Source: Litoditis marina (Eukaryota > Nematoda > Chromadorea > Rhabditida > Rhabditidae). From it: a stretch of 64,000 bases of DNA. Below the pieces are notes generated by a model that made no database searches, was not told where the DNA came from, and saw only the letters and a program-made list of their open reading frames with translations. A program made the translations under genes and the position numbers. The stretch covers positions 3,408,013-3,472,012 of the forward strand of contig OZ038433.1 in the NCBI GenBank assembly GCA_964036275.1, read 5' to 3'. Shown piece by piece: positions 47,301-58,265 of this stretch (position 1 is the stretch's first letter; the number at the start of each line of letters is the position of its first letter).

Positions 47301-48395
47301 AAGTGGGACTCAGATACACAGCAAAAATGGGGACAGTGGGAATCAAATACACAGCAAAAATGGGGACAGTAGGCTCAAATACACAACAAAAAGGGGGGGA
47401 CAATGGGGCTCACATAGACAGCCAAAATGGGGACAGGGGGGGGGATCAACCACACAGCAAAAAATTGGACAGTGGGGTTCAAATACACAGCAAAAATGGG
47501 GACAGTGGGGCTCAAATACACAGCGAAAATTAGAACAGTGGGAGCTCACACAGACAGCAAAACGAAAACATTGGGGATTCACTTACACATAAAAATGGGG
47601 ACAGTGGGATTCACTTACACATAAAAATGGGGACACTGGGACTCACATACACAGCAAAAATTTTGACAGTGGGGCTCAAATACACAGCAAAAATGGGGAC
47701 AGTGGGGTTCAAATACACAGCGAAAATTAGAACAGTGGGGCTCATACAGACAGCGAAATGAAAACGTTTGGGATTCACATACACATCGAAATGGGGACAG
47801 TGGGACTCACATACACAGCAAACATTTGGACAGTGGGGCTCAAATACACAGCAAAACTGGGGACAGTGGGGCTCAAATACACAGCAAAAATTAGAACAGT
47901 GGGGCTCATACAGACATCGAAATGAAAACGTTTGGGATTCACATACACATCGAAATGGGGACAGTGGGACTCACATACACAGAAAAAATTAGGACAGTGG
48001 GAATCAAATACACAGCAAAACTGGGGACAGTGGGGCTCAAATACACAGCAAAAATTAGAACAGTGGGGCTCATACAGACAGCGAAATGAAAACGTTTGGG
48101 ATTCACATACACATCGAAATGGGGACAGTGGGACTCACATACACAGCAAAAATTAGGACAGTGGGAATCAAATACACAGCAAAAATGGGGACAGTGGGGC
48201 TCAAATACACAGCAAAAATTAGAACAGTGGGGCTCATACAGACAGCGAAATGAAAACGTTTGGGATTCTCATACACATCGAAATGGGGACAGTGGGACTC
48301 ACATACACAGCAAAAATTAGGACAGTGGGAATCAAATACACATCAAAATGGAGACAGTGGGACTCACATACACAGCAAAAATATCTGTAGACTAT
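47300..48395 (-). repeat. 33-mer array, antisense, with 164-bp higher-order unit
   Basis: ACAGTGGGGCTCACATACACAGC-type units. Blocks of five units repeat every 164 bp between 47,768 and 48,320 with few changes, which shows recent block duplication. Confidence 0.88.
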
Positions 48396-48571
48396 CAAAA
48401 GTATCACGTAGAGTGTGCCCTTCAATTTAACTCAACAATATTTACTGAAAATGACTTTCCAGCAACATCTGAATGGGAACGGTGGGGCTCACATAGACTA
48501 CAAAATAGGAACAGTGGGGCTTACATAGACAGTACTGAACTTTTTTAATCTCTCTCTCTCTCTCTCTCTCT

Positions 48572-48631
<60 letters not shown>

Positions 48632-49040
48632 TTTTCACACTGTTCCTGAATACACACAACCTAAATACACAACGAATACAATACCCCTTTCTACAAAAAA
48701 AAAGATTCTGAGAGGATAAGTAAGCAATATCATCACATTTTCTATACGGAGAGTGACCTAATCATTTGAAAACCGAAATAAAAAGCAATTCTCACCTTTT
48801 CAGTATATTGCAGCCTCTTTTGATTGTTAAATACAATTAATTAAAGTATTGTAGCCGAAAATATTGCAGCACTACCGCCACCATTCTCATCTCGGAACAA
48901 AATGAAAAAGCAAAAAGCACGGCTTCCACGCCTTTCCAGTTCTAGAGTGCAAACTGTGTGATTTCTCTCGATTTTCGACTAAAAGTGCAAAAATGAAGGA
49001 ATTCCGGACACACAAACAGACCAAGCAAGGGAATTATAGA
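47301..49040 (-). mobile_element. Helitron-like element 4, reverse orientation, 3-prime truncated
   Basis: Its 5-prime end is at 49,040 (reads TCTATAATTCCCTTGCTTGG on the minus strand, almost as in the autonomous Helitron). Going leftward come the subterminal region, a CT microsatellite and an antisense 33-mer array with a 164-bp higher-order period (47,768, 47,932, 48,096). It is a reverse-complement copy of 51,577-52,510. Confidence 0.7.
48549..48628. repeat. CT/GA microsatellite
   Basis: About 80 bp of TCTC repeats with one interruption. Its inverted counterpart is at 51,988-52,050. Confidence 0.97.
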
Positions 49041-49159
49041 CAAGGAAGGTACCCCGGGCTACGCCCGGGTCCCTCCCTTGATGAGTCTAGATCGGTGGTT
49101 GCGTCGATAAGTCTTTTTCATCTTCAAAAGTCCTCGAGCGAGATAGCTTTCTTCGACAT

Positions 49160-50165
49160 AGAGTGCGACTGTTTTCTTTAACATAGAGCGCGAAAGTTTT
49201 TTCTTAACATAGAGCGCGAGGGTTCCCCTTAACATAGAGCGCCGGAGTTCTCCTTAACATAGAGCGCGAGAGTCTTAACATAAAGCGCGAAAGTTCCCCT
49301 TAACATAGTGCGCAAAAGTTCCCCTTAACAAAGAGCGCGAAAGTTCCCCTTAACAAAGAGCGCGAAAGTTCCCCTTAACATAGAGCGCGGGAGTTCTCCT
49401 TAACATAGAGCGCGGGAGTCTTAACATAAAGCGCGAAAGTTCCCCTTAACATAGAGCGCGAAAGTTCCCCTCAACAAAAAGCGCAAAAGTTCCCCTTCAC
49501 ATATGGCGCGGGAGTTCTCCTTAACATAGAGCGCGCAAGTCTTAAAATAAAGCGCAAAAGTTCCCATTAACATAGAGCGCAGGAGTTCTCCTTAACATAA
49601 AGCGCAAAAGTTCTTCCTAATCTGAACATAGAGCGCGAAAGTTCTTCTTAACATAGGGCGCGAAAGTTCTGTTTAAGATAAAGCGCAAAAGTCATCCTAA
49701 ACATAGAGCGCAGTATTTCTCCTCAACATAGAGCGCGGGAGTCTTAACATAGAGCGCGGAAGTTCTTCTTGGCATAGAGCGCAAAAGTTCTCTTTAAAGG
49801 AGGGCAGAATGGAAAGCTAGTTTAGGTACCCCGGGGTACCTAAACATAGCGTTGCGCGCGTCAAAACCGACTAAAACATGTTAACAGTATGCAAATTAGG
49901 TTGGTTAGTTTGAATGAAGAATAGTATTTATGAGTTTCGCTCGAGCAGCTCTTTCATATTAACTTTCCTTTCTGTCCCCCTTTAACATAGAGCGCAAAAG
50001 TTCTTCTTAACATAGAGCGCGGGAATTCTCCTTAACATAAAGCGCTAAAGTTCTTCTTAATCTTAATATAGAGCGCGAAAGGTCTTCTTGACATAGAGCG
50101 CGGGAGTTCTCCTTAACATAGAGCGCGAAAGTTCTTCTTGACATAGAGCGCGGGAGTTCTCCTCA
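49160..50165 (-). repeat. GCGCTCTATGTTA minisatellite, antisense
   Basis: Units of about 25 bp read TTAACATAGAGCGCGAAAGT on the plus strand. GAAAGTTCCCC and GGGAGTTCTCC variants alternate, suggesting a dimeric higher-order unit. Confidence 0.92.
49794..49985. mobile_element. 192-bp MITE inside the minisatellite, copy 1
   Basis: TTAA-flanked, with inverted ends AAAGGAGGGCAGAATGGAAAG and CTTTCCTTTCTGTCCCCCTTT (written in plus sense, imperfect). It contains a perfect 26-bp palindrome at 49,820-49,845 (GTTTAGGTACCCC and its complement). The inverted counterpart is at 53,039-53,230. Confidence 0.8.
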
Positions 50166-50214
50166 GACTCATCAAGGGAGGGGGAGCCGGCTTTAGCCGG
50201 CGGCACCTTCCTTG
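50166..50214 (+). mobile_element. 3-prime end fragment of a Helitron-like element
   Basis: ACTCATCAAGGGAGG, GCCGGC-TTTA-GCCGGC hairpin (50,173-50,214) and CCTTCCTTG, with no forward-oriented body to its left. Confidence 0.7.
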
Positions 50215-51238
50215 TCTATTAATATATTTCGCTTGCTTGGTTTGTCCGGAATTCCTTCATTTTTGCACTTTTAGCCGGAAATCGGGCGAATTCCTTCACT
50301 ATTGCCCTTTTGGTCGAAAAACGTGTGAGCGGCGTGCTTTCGCTTTTCATTTCCATTCTCGATGATTTTCTCTGCGGTAGTGCTCTGATTTTCTGCTTTA
50401 TGAATCTGATTTTCTGCTCTATAATCGTATTTATCAATTACTGGGAGGCTGCAATGTGCTGAAAAGGTGAGAATTAAATTTTTTACGCTGTTCATGTCGT
50501 CACTACAACTACGTTTTTGGTTTTTTAAAGTCCTTTCATGTATTTGGGTCCTATTAGTAGTTATAATACTTTTTTAATGGAAATTTACACCCTATATGTT
50601 CAACTGTCTTCCCATGTCATTTTCACTATTTATGTGAGTCTCACTGTTCCAATTTTTGCTGTGTATGTGAACGCACTGTTTCCATTCGGCTGTTGCTGGA
50701 AAATTATTTTGACCCCAGTAAATAGACATAGAGGGAGAGAGAGGGTGAGAAAATAAGTCGTGCCTTCTTTGTTTTGCATTTTCGCTGTGTTTGTCAATTT
50801 CCACGGTTTTCATTTTAGCTGTGTATGTGATCCCTACTGTCCACATTTTTGCTGGCTATGTGAGTCCCAGTTGTTTTCAGTCTCGCTGTCTAAGTGAGTC
50901 CCAACGTTCCCATTCTCGCTGTCTATGTGAGTTCCAATGTTTTCATTTCCATTGTCTATATAAATTTCACTCTCCTCATTTTTGCTGTCTGTGTGAGCCC
51001 TACTGTTTTTATTTTTGCTGTCTAAGTAAGCCTCACTGTTCCCAGTTTCGCTGTCTATGTGTGTTGTTATGCTGTTCCAAAAGTAATTGTTGTCACAGGT
51101 TCCATGTTAGAAAGAGGTCTCGCGCTCTATGCTAGAGAGAGGACTCGCGTTCTATGTTAAAGAGAGGTCTCGCGCTCTATGTCAGAGAGAGGTCTCGCGT
51201 TCTATGTAAGAGAGAGAGAGAGGTCTCGCGTTCTATGT

Positions 51239-51315
<77 letters not shown>

Positions 51316-51576
51316 GACTCGCGCTCTATGTTAGAGAGAGGTCTCGCGCTCTATGTTAGGAAGAGAGCTCGCGCTTTATGTGCGGGAGAGATGTCGCGCT
51401 CTATGTGAAGCTATATTGTGGCGCTCTATGTTGTGAAAAAAGTGATTGAAGTGATTAAGAGAAACGTGGGTACGAAAATAGGGAAAACATTGGACAAGTA
51501 CTCCTGGGAGCGCTCGCCAGCCTGGAATAAAAACAAGGGAGGCGGAGGCGGCTTTAGCCGCCGGCGACCTTCCTTG
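50215..51576 (+). mobile_element. Helitron-like element 6
   Basis: Starts TCTATTAATATATTTCGCTT. The subterminal region ends in GCTGCAATGTGCTGAAAAG|GTGAG, a donor-like site. A degenerate 33-mer array follows (50,620-51,070), then a short 25-mer array (51,110-51,420) with a GA microsatellite, and hairpin GGCGGC-TTTA-GCCGCC at 51,534-51,576. It carries both repeat families. Confidence 0.75.
51231..51316. repeat. GA microsatellite
   Basis: Nearly pure GA dinucleotide run inside the 25-mer array. It may have grown from the AGAGAGAG part of the unit. Confidence 0.95.
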
Positions 51577-51980
51577 TCTATTAATATATTTCGCTTGCTT
51601 GGTTTGTCCGAAATTCCTTCACTTTTGCACTTTTAGCCGGCAAATGGGCGAATTCCTTCACTATTGCACTTTCCAACTGGGAAGGCGTGAGCGGCGTGCT
51701 TTTTGCTTTTCATTTTGTTCCGAGATGAGAATGGTGGCGGTAGTGCTGCAATATTTTCGGCTACAATACTTTTAATTAATCGTATTTATCAATCAAAAGA
51801 GGCTGCAATATACTGAAAAGGTGAGAATTGCTTTTTATTTCGGTTTTCAAATAATTAGGTCACTCTTCGTATAGAAAATGTGATGATATTGCTTACTTAT
51901 CCTCTCAAAATCTTTTTTTTTGTAGAAAGGGGTATTTTATTCGTTGTGTATTTAGGTTGTGTGTATTCAAGTACAGTGTG

Positions 51981-52049
<69 letters not shown>

Positions 52050-52052
<3 letters not shown>

Positions 52053-52560
52053 AAAAAGTTCATTACTGTCTATGTAAGCCCCACTCTTCCTATTTTGTAG
52101 TCTATGTGAGCCCCACCGTTCCCATTCAGCTGTTGCTGGAAAGTCATTTTCAGTAAATATTGTTGAGTTAAATTGAAGGGCACACTCTACGTGATACTTT
52201 TGATAGTCTACAGATATTTTTGCTGTGTATGTGAGTCCCACTGTCTCCATTTTGATGTGTATTTGATTCCCACTGTCCTAATTTTTGCTGTGTATGTGAG
52301 TCCCACTGTCCCCATTTCGATGTGTATGTGAATCCCAAACGTTTTCATTTCGCTGTCTGTATGAGCCCCACTGTTCTAATTTTTGCTGTGTATGTGAGTC
52401 CCACTGTCTCCATTTTGATGTGTATTTGATTCCCACTGTCCTAATTTTTGCTGTGTATGTGAGTCCCACTGTCCCCATTTCGATGTGTATGTGAATCCCA
52501 AACGTTTTCATTTCGCTGTCTGTGTGTTTTCATTTCGCGGTGTGTGTGTGTGTGTGTATG
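52050..52560 (+). repeat. 33-mer minisatellite with block duplication
   Basis: TGAGTCCCACTGTCCCCATT-type units; a block of about 160 bp is repeated. It mirrors 47,940-48,540. Confidence 0.85.
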
Positions 52561-52714
52561 TCTGAGGCAAATGCTTTTTGGTCGAGAAATCGGAAAGAAA
52601 TGGTGCACTTTGTAGTTGGTTTTTTGGAGAAAAGCCGTGAAAAATACGTGCTTTTCCGTTTTAATTTTGGATTTTTCTGAAACCGGCTGCTACTAGAAAC
52701 TGAGATTGTGTTGA

Positions 52715-53870
52715 GAACTTCCGCGCTCTATGACAAAAAGAACTTTCGCGCTCTATGTTAAGGAGAACTCCCGCGCTCTATGTCAAGAAGAACTTTCGCG
52801 CTCTATGTTAAGGAGAACTCCCGCGCTCTATGTCAAGAAGAACTTTCGCGCTCTATGTTAAGGAGAACTCCCGCGCTCTATGTCAAGAAGAACTTTCGCG
52901 CTCTATGTTAAGGAGAACTCCCGCGCTCTATGTCAAGAAGACCTTTCGCGCTCTATATTAAGATTAAGAAGAACTTTAGCGCTTTATGTTAAGGAGAATT
53001 CCCGCGCTCTATGTTAAGAAGAACTTTTGCGCTCTATGTTAAAGGGGGACAGAAAGGAAAGTTAATATGAAAGAGCTGCTCGAGCGAAACTCATAAATAC
53101 TATTCTTCATTCAAACTAACCAACCTAATTTGCATACTGTTAACATGTTTTAGTCGGTTTTGACGCGCGCAACGCTATGTTTAGGTACCCCGGGGTACCT
53201 AAACTAGCTTTCCATTCTGCCCTCCTTTAAAGAGAACTTTTGCGCTCTATGCCAAGAAGAACTTCCGCGCTCTATGTTAAGACTCCCGCGCTCTATGTTG
53301 AGGAGAAATACTGCGCTCTATGTTTAGGATGACTTTTGCGCTTTATCTTAAACAGAACTTTCGCGCCCTATGTTAAGAAGAACTTTCGCGCTCTATGTTC
53401 AGATTAGGAAGAACTTTTGCGCTTTATGTTAAGGAGAACTCCTGCGCTCTATGTTAATGGGAACTTTTGCGCTTTATTTTAAGACTTGCGCGCTCTATGT
53501 TAAGGAGAACTCCCGCGCCATATGTGAAGGGGAACTTTTGCGCTTTTTGTTGAGGGGAACTTTCGCGCTCTATGTTAAGGGGAACTTTCGCGCTTTATGT
53601 TAAGACTCCCGCGCTCTATGTTAAGGAGAACTCCCGCGCTCTATGTTAAGGGGAACTTTCGCGCTCTTTGTTAAGGGGAACTTTCGCGCTCTTTGTTAAG
53701 GGGAACTTTTGCGCACTATGTTAAGGGGAACTTTCGCGCTTTATGTTAAGACTCTCGCGCTCTATGTTAAGGAGAACTCCGGCGCTCTATGTTAAGGGGA
53801 ACCCTCGCGCTCTATGTTAAGAAAAAACTTTCGCGCTCTATGTTAAAGAAAACAGTCGCACTCTATGTCG
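52715..53870 (+). repeat. GCGCTCTATGTTA minisatellite
   Basis: Units such as GCGCTCTATGTTAAGGAGAA alternate between CTTTCGCG and CTCCCGCG versions, especially cleanly at 52,740-52,940. Inverted copy at 49,160-50,165. Confidence 0.93.
53039..53230. mobile_element. 192-bp MITE inside the minisatellite, copy 2
   Basis: Reverse complement of 49,794-49,985, at the corresponding place in the repeat, with the same 26-bp palindrome (53,179-53,204). It was therefore inserted once, before the host element was copied. Confidence 0.8.
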
Positions 53871-54179
53871 AAGAAAGCTATCTCGCTCGAGGACTTTTGA
53901 AGATGAAAAAGACTTATCGACGCAACCACCGATCTAGACTCATCAAGGGAGGGACCCGGGCGTAGCCCGGGGTACCTTCCTTGTCCTTTGTATATTTCGC
54001 TTACTTGGTTTGTCTGTTTGTTTGTTTGTTTGTAACCGATTCCATCATTTTTGCACTTTTAGCCGGAAAATGGGCCGAAAACTGAAGCCGGCGATTTTTC
54101 CAGCTAAGACGTGAGAGAACGTGAGCAATTCATTTTCCGAATCGGTTGCTGCTGGGCAGTTTTGCAATAGCAAGTGCAT

Positions 54180-54530
54180 CTTAACTGGGTAGACGAGTTT
54201 CACGCTGTCACGGTTAACAGGAATGGCTTAACGGGGTAGGAAAATGGGTATAAAAGCGCAGCGGGAAGGGGGAGAGTCATTCGAACGCTCTGTTCGCCCC
54301 GAGGATGCCCTGGACTGGAGCTGCTGCCGTGGATTGGACCGCTGATGGTTGGACCGGAGTCCTGCGTAGGAGCCACTGGGGATCCTGCTGCCTGTCGGGT
54401 GCTGCACACATGATGAAGAAGAGAAGAAGAAACTCTGCACCCCAAATAATGTAGACAAAAAGAGATTTCTAATTTGTGTTGTTCTCGGGTTTTGCTGTTT
54501 TGAAACTAATTGTTGTTACGGGTTACCTCC
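54180..54530 (+). promoter_or_regulatory. TATA module 1
   Basis: GTTAACAGGAATGGCTTAAC, then GGGTATAAAAGCGC (TATA at 54,249-54,255), then CATTCGAACGCTCTGTTCGC about 25 bases on, then an open frame starting MPWTGAAAVDWTADGWTGVL. The layout resembles an LTR promoter or leader. It points into the 25-mer array. Confidence 0.6.
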
Positions 54531-55030
54531 GCGTCCCATGTTAGAGAAAGGTTGCTCGCCCTATGTTAGATAGAGGTCTCGCGCCCTATGTTAGGGAGAA
54601 GTCTCGCGCTCTATGTTAGAGAGAACTCTCGCGCCCAACGTTAGAGAGAACTCCCGCGCCCTATGTTAGAGAGAGGTCTCAAGTTCTCTGTTAGGGGAAT
54701 GTCACACGCTCTATGTTAGATAGAGGTCTCGCGCCCTATGTTAGGGAGAAGTCTCGCGCTCTATGTTGGAAAGAGGTCTCGCGCCCTATGTTGGGGGAAA
54801 GTCTCGCGCCCTATGTTGAGAAGTCTTGCGCTCTATGTTAGAGAGAGAGAGAGATATCTCGCGCCCTACGTTAAAAAGTCTCGCGCTCTATGTTAGAGAA
54901 AGATCTCGCGCCTTATGTTGAAAGGTCTCGCGCTCTATTTTAGAGAGAGATCTCGCGCTCTATGTTAAAGAGAGATGTCCCGCTCTATGTTGGAGAGAGA
55001 TGTCCTGCTTTACGTAGTAGAAATCATTGC
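54530..55030 (+). repeat. 25-mer minisatellite
   Basis: GTCTCGCGCCCTATGTTAGG and GCGCTCTATGTTAGAGAGAG units, irregularly mixed. Confidence 0.9.
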
Positions 55031-55389
55031 GTCTCATGTTGATAAAAACGTGATTGACATGGTCGAGACAAACGTGAGTTCAGCAAATGGAGCGAAAATT
55101 AAACAAAAACTCCTATAAGAGCTCGCCAACCTGGAATAAAAACAAGGGAGGCGGAGGCGGCTTTAGCCGCCGGCGACCTACCTTGTCCTTTGTATATTTC
55201 GCTTACTTGGTTTGTCTGTTTGTTTGTTTGTTTGTAACCGATTCCATCATTTTTGCACTTTTAGCCGGAAAATGGGCCGAAAACTGAAGCCGGCGATTTT
55301 TCCAGCTAAGACGTGAGAGAACGTGCGCATTTCATTTTCCGAATCGGTTGCTGCTGGGCAGTTGAGCAATAGCAAGTGCATCTTAACTC

Positions 55390-55715
55390 GAGTAGACGAG
55401 TTTCACGCGATCACGGTTAACAGGAATGGCTTAACAGGGTAGGAAATTGGGTATAAAAGCGCGGCGGAACGAGGGGAGAGCCATTCGAACGCTCTGTTCG
55501 CCCCGAGAATGCCCTGGACTGGAGCTGTTGCGGTGGATTGGACCGCTGATGGTTGGACCGGAGTCCTGCGTAGGAGCCACTGGGGCTCCCGCTGCCGGAT
55601 GCTGCTCGGAAGAAAGGAAGAAGAAACTCTACACATCAGAAATAGTAGACAAAAGAAATTTTTTACTGTGTTGTTTTCGGGTTTTGCTGTTTTGAAACTA
55701 ATGGTTGTTACGGGT
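55390..55715 (+). promoter_or_regulatory. TATA module 2 with open frame
   Basis: TATAAAA at 55,452-55,458 and CATTCGAACGCTCTGTTCGC downstream. An open frame at 55,509-55,736 (75 aa, starting MPWTGAVAVDWTADGWTG) continues into the first repeat unit. It matches module 3 closely. Confidence 0.6.
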
Positions 55716-56290
55716 CACTTCCGCGCCCTATGTTAGAGAGAGCTCCCGTGTTCTGTTAGGGGAAGGTCTCGCACCCTTAGTTAGGAAGAAGACTGGCGCT
55801 CTACGTTAGAGAGAGGTCTCGCGCTCTATGTTAGGAAAACGACTGGCCCTCTACGTTAGAGAGAGGTCCCGCGCCCTATGTTAGGAAGAAGTCTGGCGCT
55901 CCACGGTGGAGAGCGGTCTCGCGCTCTATGTTAGGGAGAGATCTCGCGCTCTATGTTAAAAGGAGGTTTCGCGCCCTATGTTAGAGAGATATCCCGCGCT
56001 CTATGTTAGAAGTCTCGCGCTCTATTATAGAGGGGTATCTCGCGCCCTATGTTAGGGAGAACTTTCGAAAACTCAATCGAAAAAATGTCAGAGAGAGGAC
56101 CTCTATGTTAGAGAGAGGTCTCGCACTCTATGTTAGAGAGAGGACTCGCCCTCTATGTTAGAGAGAGGACTCGCGCTCTATGTTAGAAAAGATATAGCGC
56201 TCTGGAGAGGTCTCCCACCCTATGTTAGGAAGAGGTCTCGCTATTAAAGACATTTTTCGTGCTCTATGTTAAGGAGAGTTTCCGCGGTTT
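55715..56290 (+). repeat. 25-mer minisatellite
   Basis: GCGCTCTACGTTAGAGAGAG and variants, degenerate toward 56,290. Confidence 0.88.
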
Positions 56291-56379
56291 ATGTTCTAAG
56301 AAAAGCCAGAAAGCTCCCGCCAGCCTGGAATAAAAACAAGGGAGGCGGAGGCGGCTTTAGCCGCCGGCGACCTACCTTG

Positions 56380-57758
56380 TCCTACTCTATATTTCGCTAC
56401 TTTGGTCTGTAACAATTCCATCATTTTGCACTTTTGGTCGAAAAGAGAGTGAGGCAAATGATGGAACTGGGCAAAGATGGGAGACGTGGGAGATACGTGC
56501 TTTTTGCTTTTCATTTTCAATTGGTAGTGAGTTGGGGAGTGGTGGATCACCGTTTTTTTTTCGCGAATAGAAACTGGAAACGGGTTTACGTGAGCTGTTG
56601 GAACGCGGCAATTTTGGAAAAAGTCATTTTGCTCTACTGGCGACTCGGGATGCGGCTGGGATGCATTGAAACAGGTATTTGCGATTTATTTTTGACTTTC
56701 TCTCTCTTTCTCTCTGTTTTTCATTCCTTTATCCAACTATTCTGCTTTTTTACTCTTTTTCTCATATGTAGTAGAAAACTGTGAAACTGTAAGTCGCGCC
56801 TCCTTTGTTCTGCATTTTCGCTGTGTTTGTCAATTTCCACGGTTTCCATTTTCGCTGTCTATGTGAGCCCCAATGTCCCCATTTCCGCTGCCTATGTTAA
56901 CCCCACTGTCCCCATTTCTGCTGTCCATGTTAGCTTCACTGTCCCCATTTTCTGTCTATGTAGGCCCCATTGTCCCCATTTCCGATGTCTCTGTGGGCTC
57001 CATCCTCCTCATTTCCGCTGTCTATGTTAGCCCCACTGTCCCCATTTCCGCTGTCTATGTGAGCCCCACTGTCCCTATTTCCGCTGTCTATGTGAGCTCC
57101 ACTGTCCCTATTTCCGCTGTCTATGTGAGCCAAACTGTCCCCATTTCCGCTGTCTATGTGAGTCCCGCTGTCCCCATTTTCGCTGTTTATGTGAGCCCCA
57201 CTTATCCCATTTTTGCTGTATATGTGAGCCCCACTGTCCCCATTTCCGCTGTCTATGTGAGTTCCACTGTCCCCATTTGCGCTGTCTATGTGAGCTCCAC
57301 TGTCCCCATTTCCGCTGTCTATGTGAGCCCTACTCATTCTATTTTTGCTGTGTATGAGAGAGAGAGACGGAGAGAGACACGGAAAGAGGGACATAGAATG
57401 AGAGAGAGGGGGGGGGGTTAATGGAGAGCGTGAGAGAAGAAAGAGAGAATATAAAAGAGTCTCGCCTGTCTTGAGAGAGATGTCTCGCGCTCAATGATGA
57501 AGAAAAGAAGATGAAGAAGATGATGAAGAAGAAAAAAAGAAAAGAAAAAGAAAGAAATGAAGAAAGAATGTTAGGAATAGTTCTCGCGCTCTATGTTGAG
57601 AGAAGTATAGCGCTCTATGACGGAAAGATCCCGCGATACACGTTGAGAATAATTTCCGCGCCCTATGTCTAGGAGAAAAGAGGGCCAGGAAGCTCTCGCC
57701 AGCCCGGAACAAAAACAAGGGAGGCGGAGGCGGCTTTAGCCGCCGGCGACCTACCTTG
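56380..57758 (+). mobile_element. Helitron-like element 10 (33-mer class)
   Basis: Starts TCCTACTCTATATTTCGCTA. Subterminal region with GTGCTTTTTGCTTTTCATTT and GGCTGGGATGCATTGAAACAG|GTATT. 33-mer array 56,810-57,355. Purine-rich tract. Hairpin GGCGGC-TTTA-GCCGCC at 57,716-57,758. Confidence 0.75.
56810..57355 (+). repeat. 33-mer minisatellite
   Basis: About 16 units of GAGCCCCACTGTCCCCATTT + CCGCTGTCTATGT. The CCGCTG variant dominates here, unlike the TCGCTG form at 46 kb. Confidence 0.92.
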
Positions 57759-57939
57759 TCCATATATATATTTCGCTACTTTGGTCTGTTTGTTTGAAAC
57801 TTTTTCGCTGCACTTTTGGTCGAAAAATGGGGAGGAAACTGAGGCAAGCTGGGTGAGGCAAATGGCGTGGGGGAACGTGTGATTTCATTTTTCCCAACCG
57901 GCTGTTGCTGGGATTTGGCAATAGAAAATTTCTCTAAAC

Positions 57940-58265
57940 AGGATAGACGAGTTTCACGCCGTCACGGTTAACAGGAATGGCTTTAACGGGGTAGGAAAAT
58001 GGGTATAAAAGCGCGGCGGGAAGGGGGGAGAGCCATTCGAACGCTCTGTTCGCCGGGAGGATGCCCTGGACTGGAGCTGCTGCGGTGGATTGGACCGCTG
58101 ATGGTTGGACCGGAGTCCTACGTAGGAGCCACGGGGGCTCCCGCTGCCGGATGCTGCTCGGAAGAAAGGAAGAAGAAACTCTACACATCAGAAATAGTAG
58201 ACAAAATTTTTTTTTTACTATGTTCTCGGGTTTTGCTGTTTTGAAACTAATGGTTGTTACGGGTC
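57940..58265 (+). promoter_or_regulatory. TATA module 3 with open frame
   Basis: TATAAAA at 58,004-58,010. The open frame 58,061-58,285 (74 aa) differs from that of module 2 by a handful of residues. The differences include a length change near the middle, so protein-level constraint is not evident. Confidence 0.6.

Larger units (their letters stand above)
49041..50165 (-). mobile_element. Helitron-like element 5, reverse orientation, 3-prime half
   Basis: The hairpin at 49,041-49,080 (CCGGGC-GTA-GCCCGG type, reversed) abuts the reversed 5-prime end of element 4. It is followed by an antisense 25-mer array carrying a 192-bp MITE. Near 50,165 it stops at the 3-prime end fragment (50,166-50,214) of a forward element. 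It is a reverse-complement copy of 52,715-53,983. Confidence 0.7.
51577..53983 (+). mobile_element. Helitron-like element 7, complete, 2.4 kb
   Basis: Full-length model for the array: TCTATTAATATATTTCGCTT start, subterminal region, donor-like CTGAAAAG|GTGAGAATT, GA microsatellite, 33-mer array (52,050-52,560), 25-mer array (52,715-53,870) holding a 192-bp MITE, then CTAGACTCATCAAGGGAGG and hairpin CCGGGC-GTA-GCCCGG (53,944-53,983). Confidence 0.8.
53984..55185 (+). mobile_element. Helitron-like element 8 (TATA/25-mer class)
   Basis: Starts TCCTTTGTATATTTCGCTTA with GTTTGTTTGTTTGTAACCGA. It holds a TATA module (TATA at 54,249), a 25-mer array from 54,530 to 55,030, GCCAACCTGGAATAAAAACA and hairpin GGCGGC-TTTA-GCCGCC (55,143-55,185). 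Confidence 0.75.
55186..56379 (+). mobile_element. Helitron-like element 9 (TATA/25-mer class)
   Basis: Same layout and nearly the same sequence as element 8: TATA module with TATA at 55,452, 25-mer array 55,715-56,290, hairpin GGCGGC-TTTA-GCCGCC at 56,337-56,379. Confidence 0.75.

Noticed and set aside
55509..55736. 75-aa frame in the TATA module as a protein gene
   Set aside because: Module 1 and module 4 break or lose the frame while the TATA part is kept, so sequence rather than protein seems to be what is retained; kept only as part of the promoter module.
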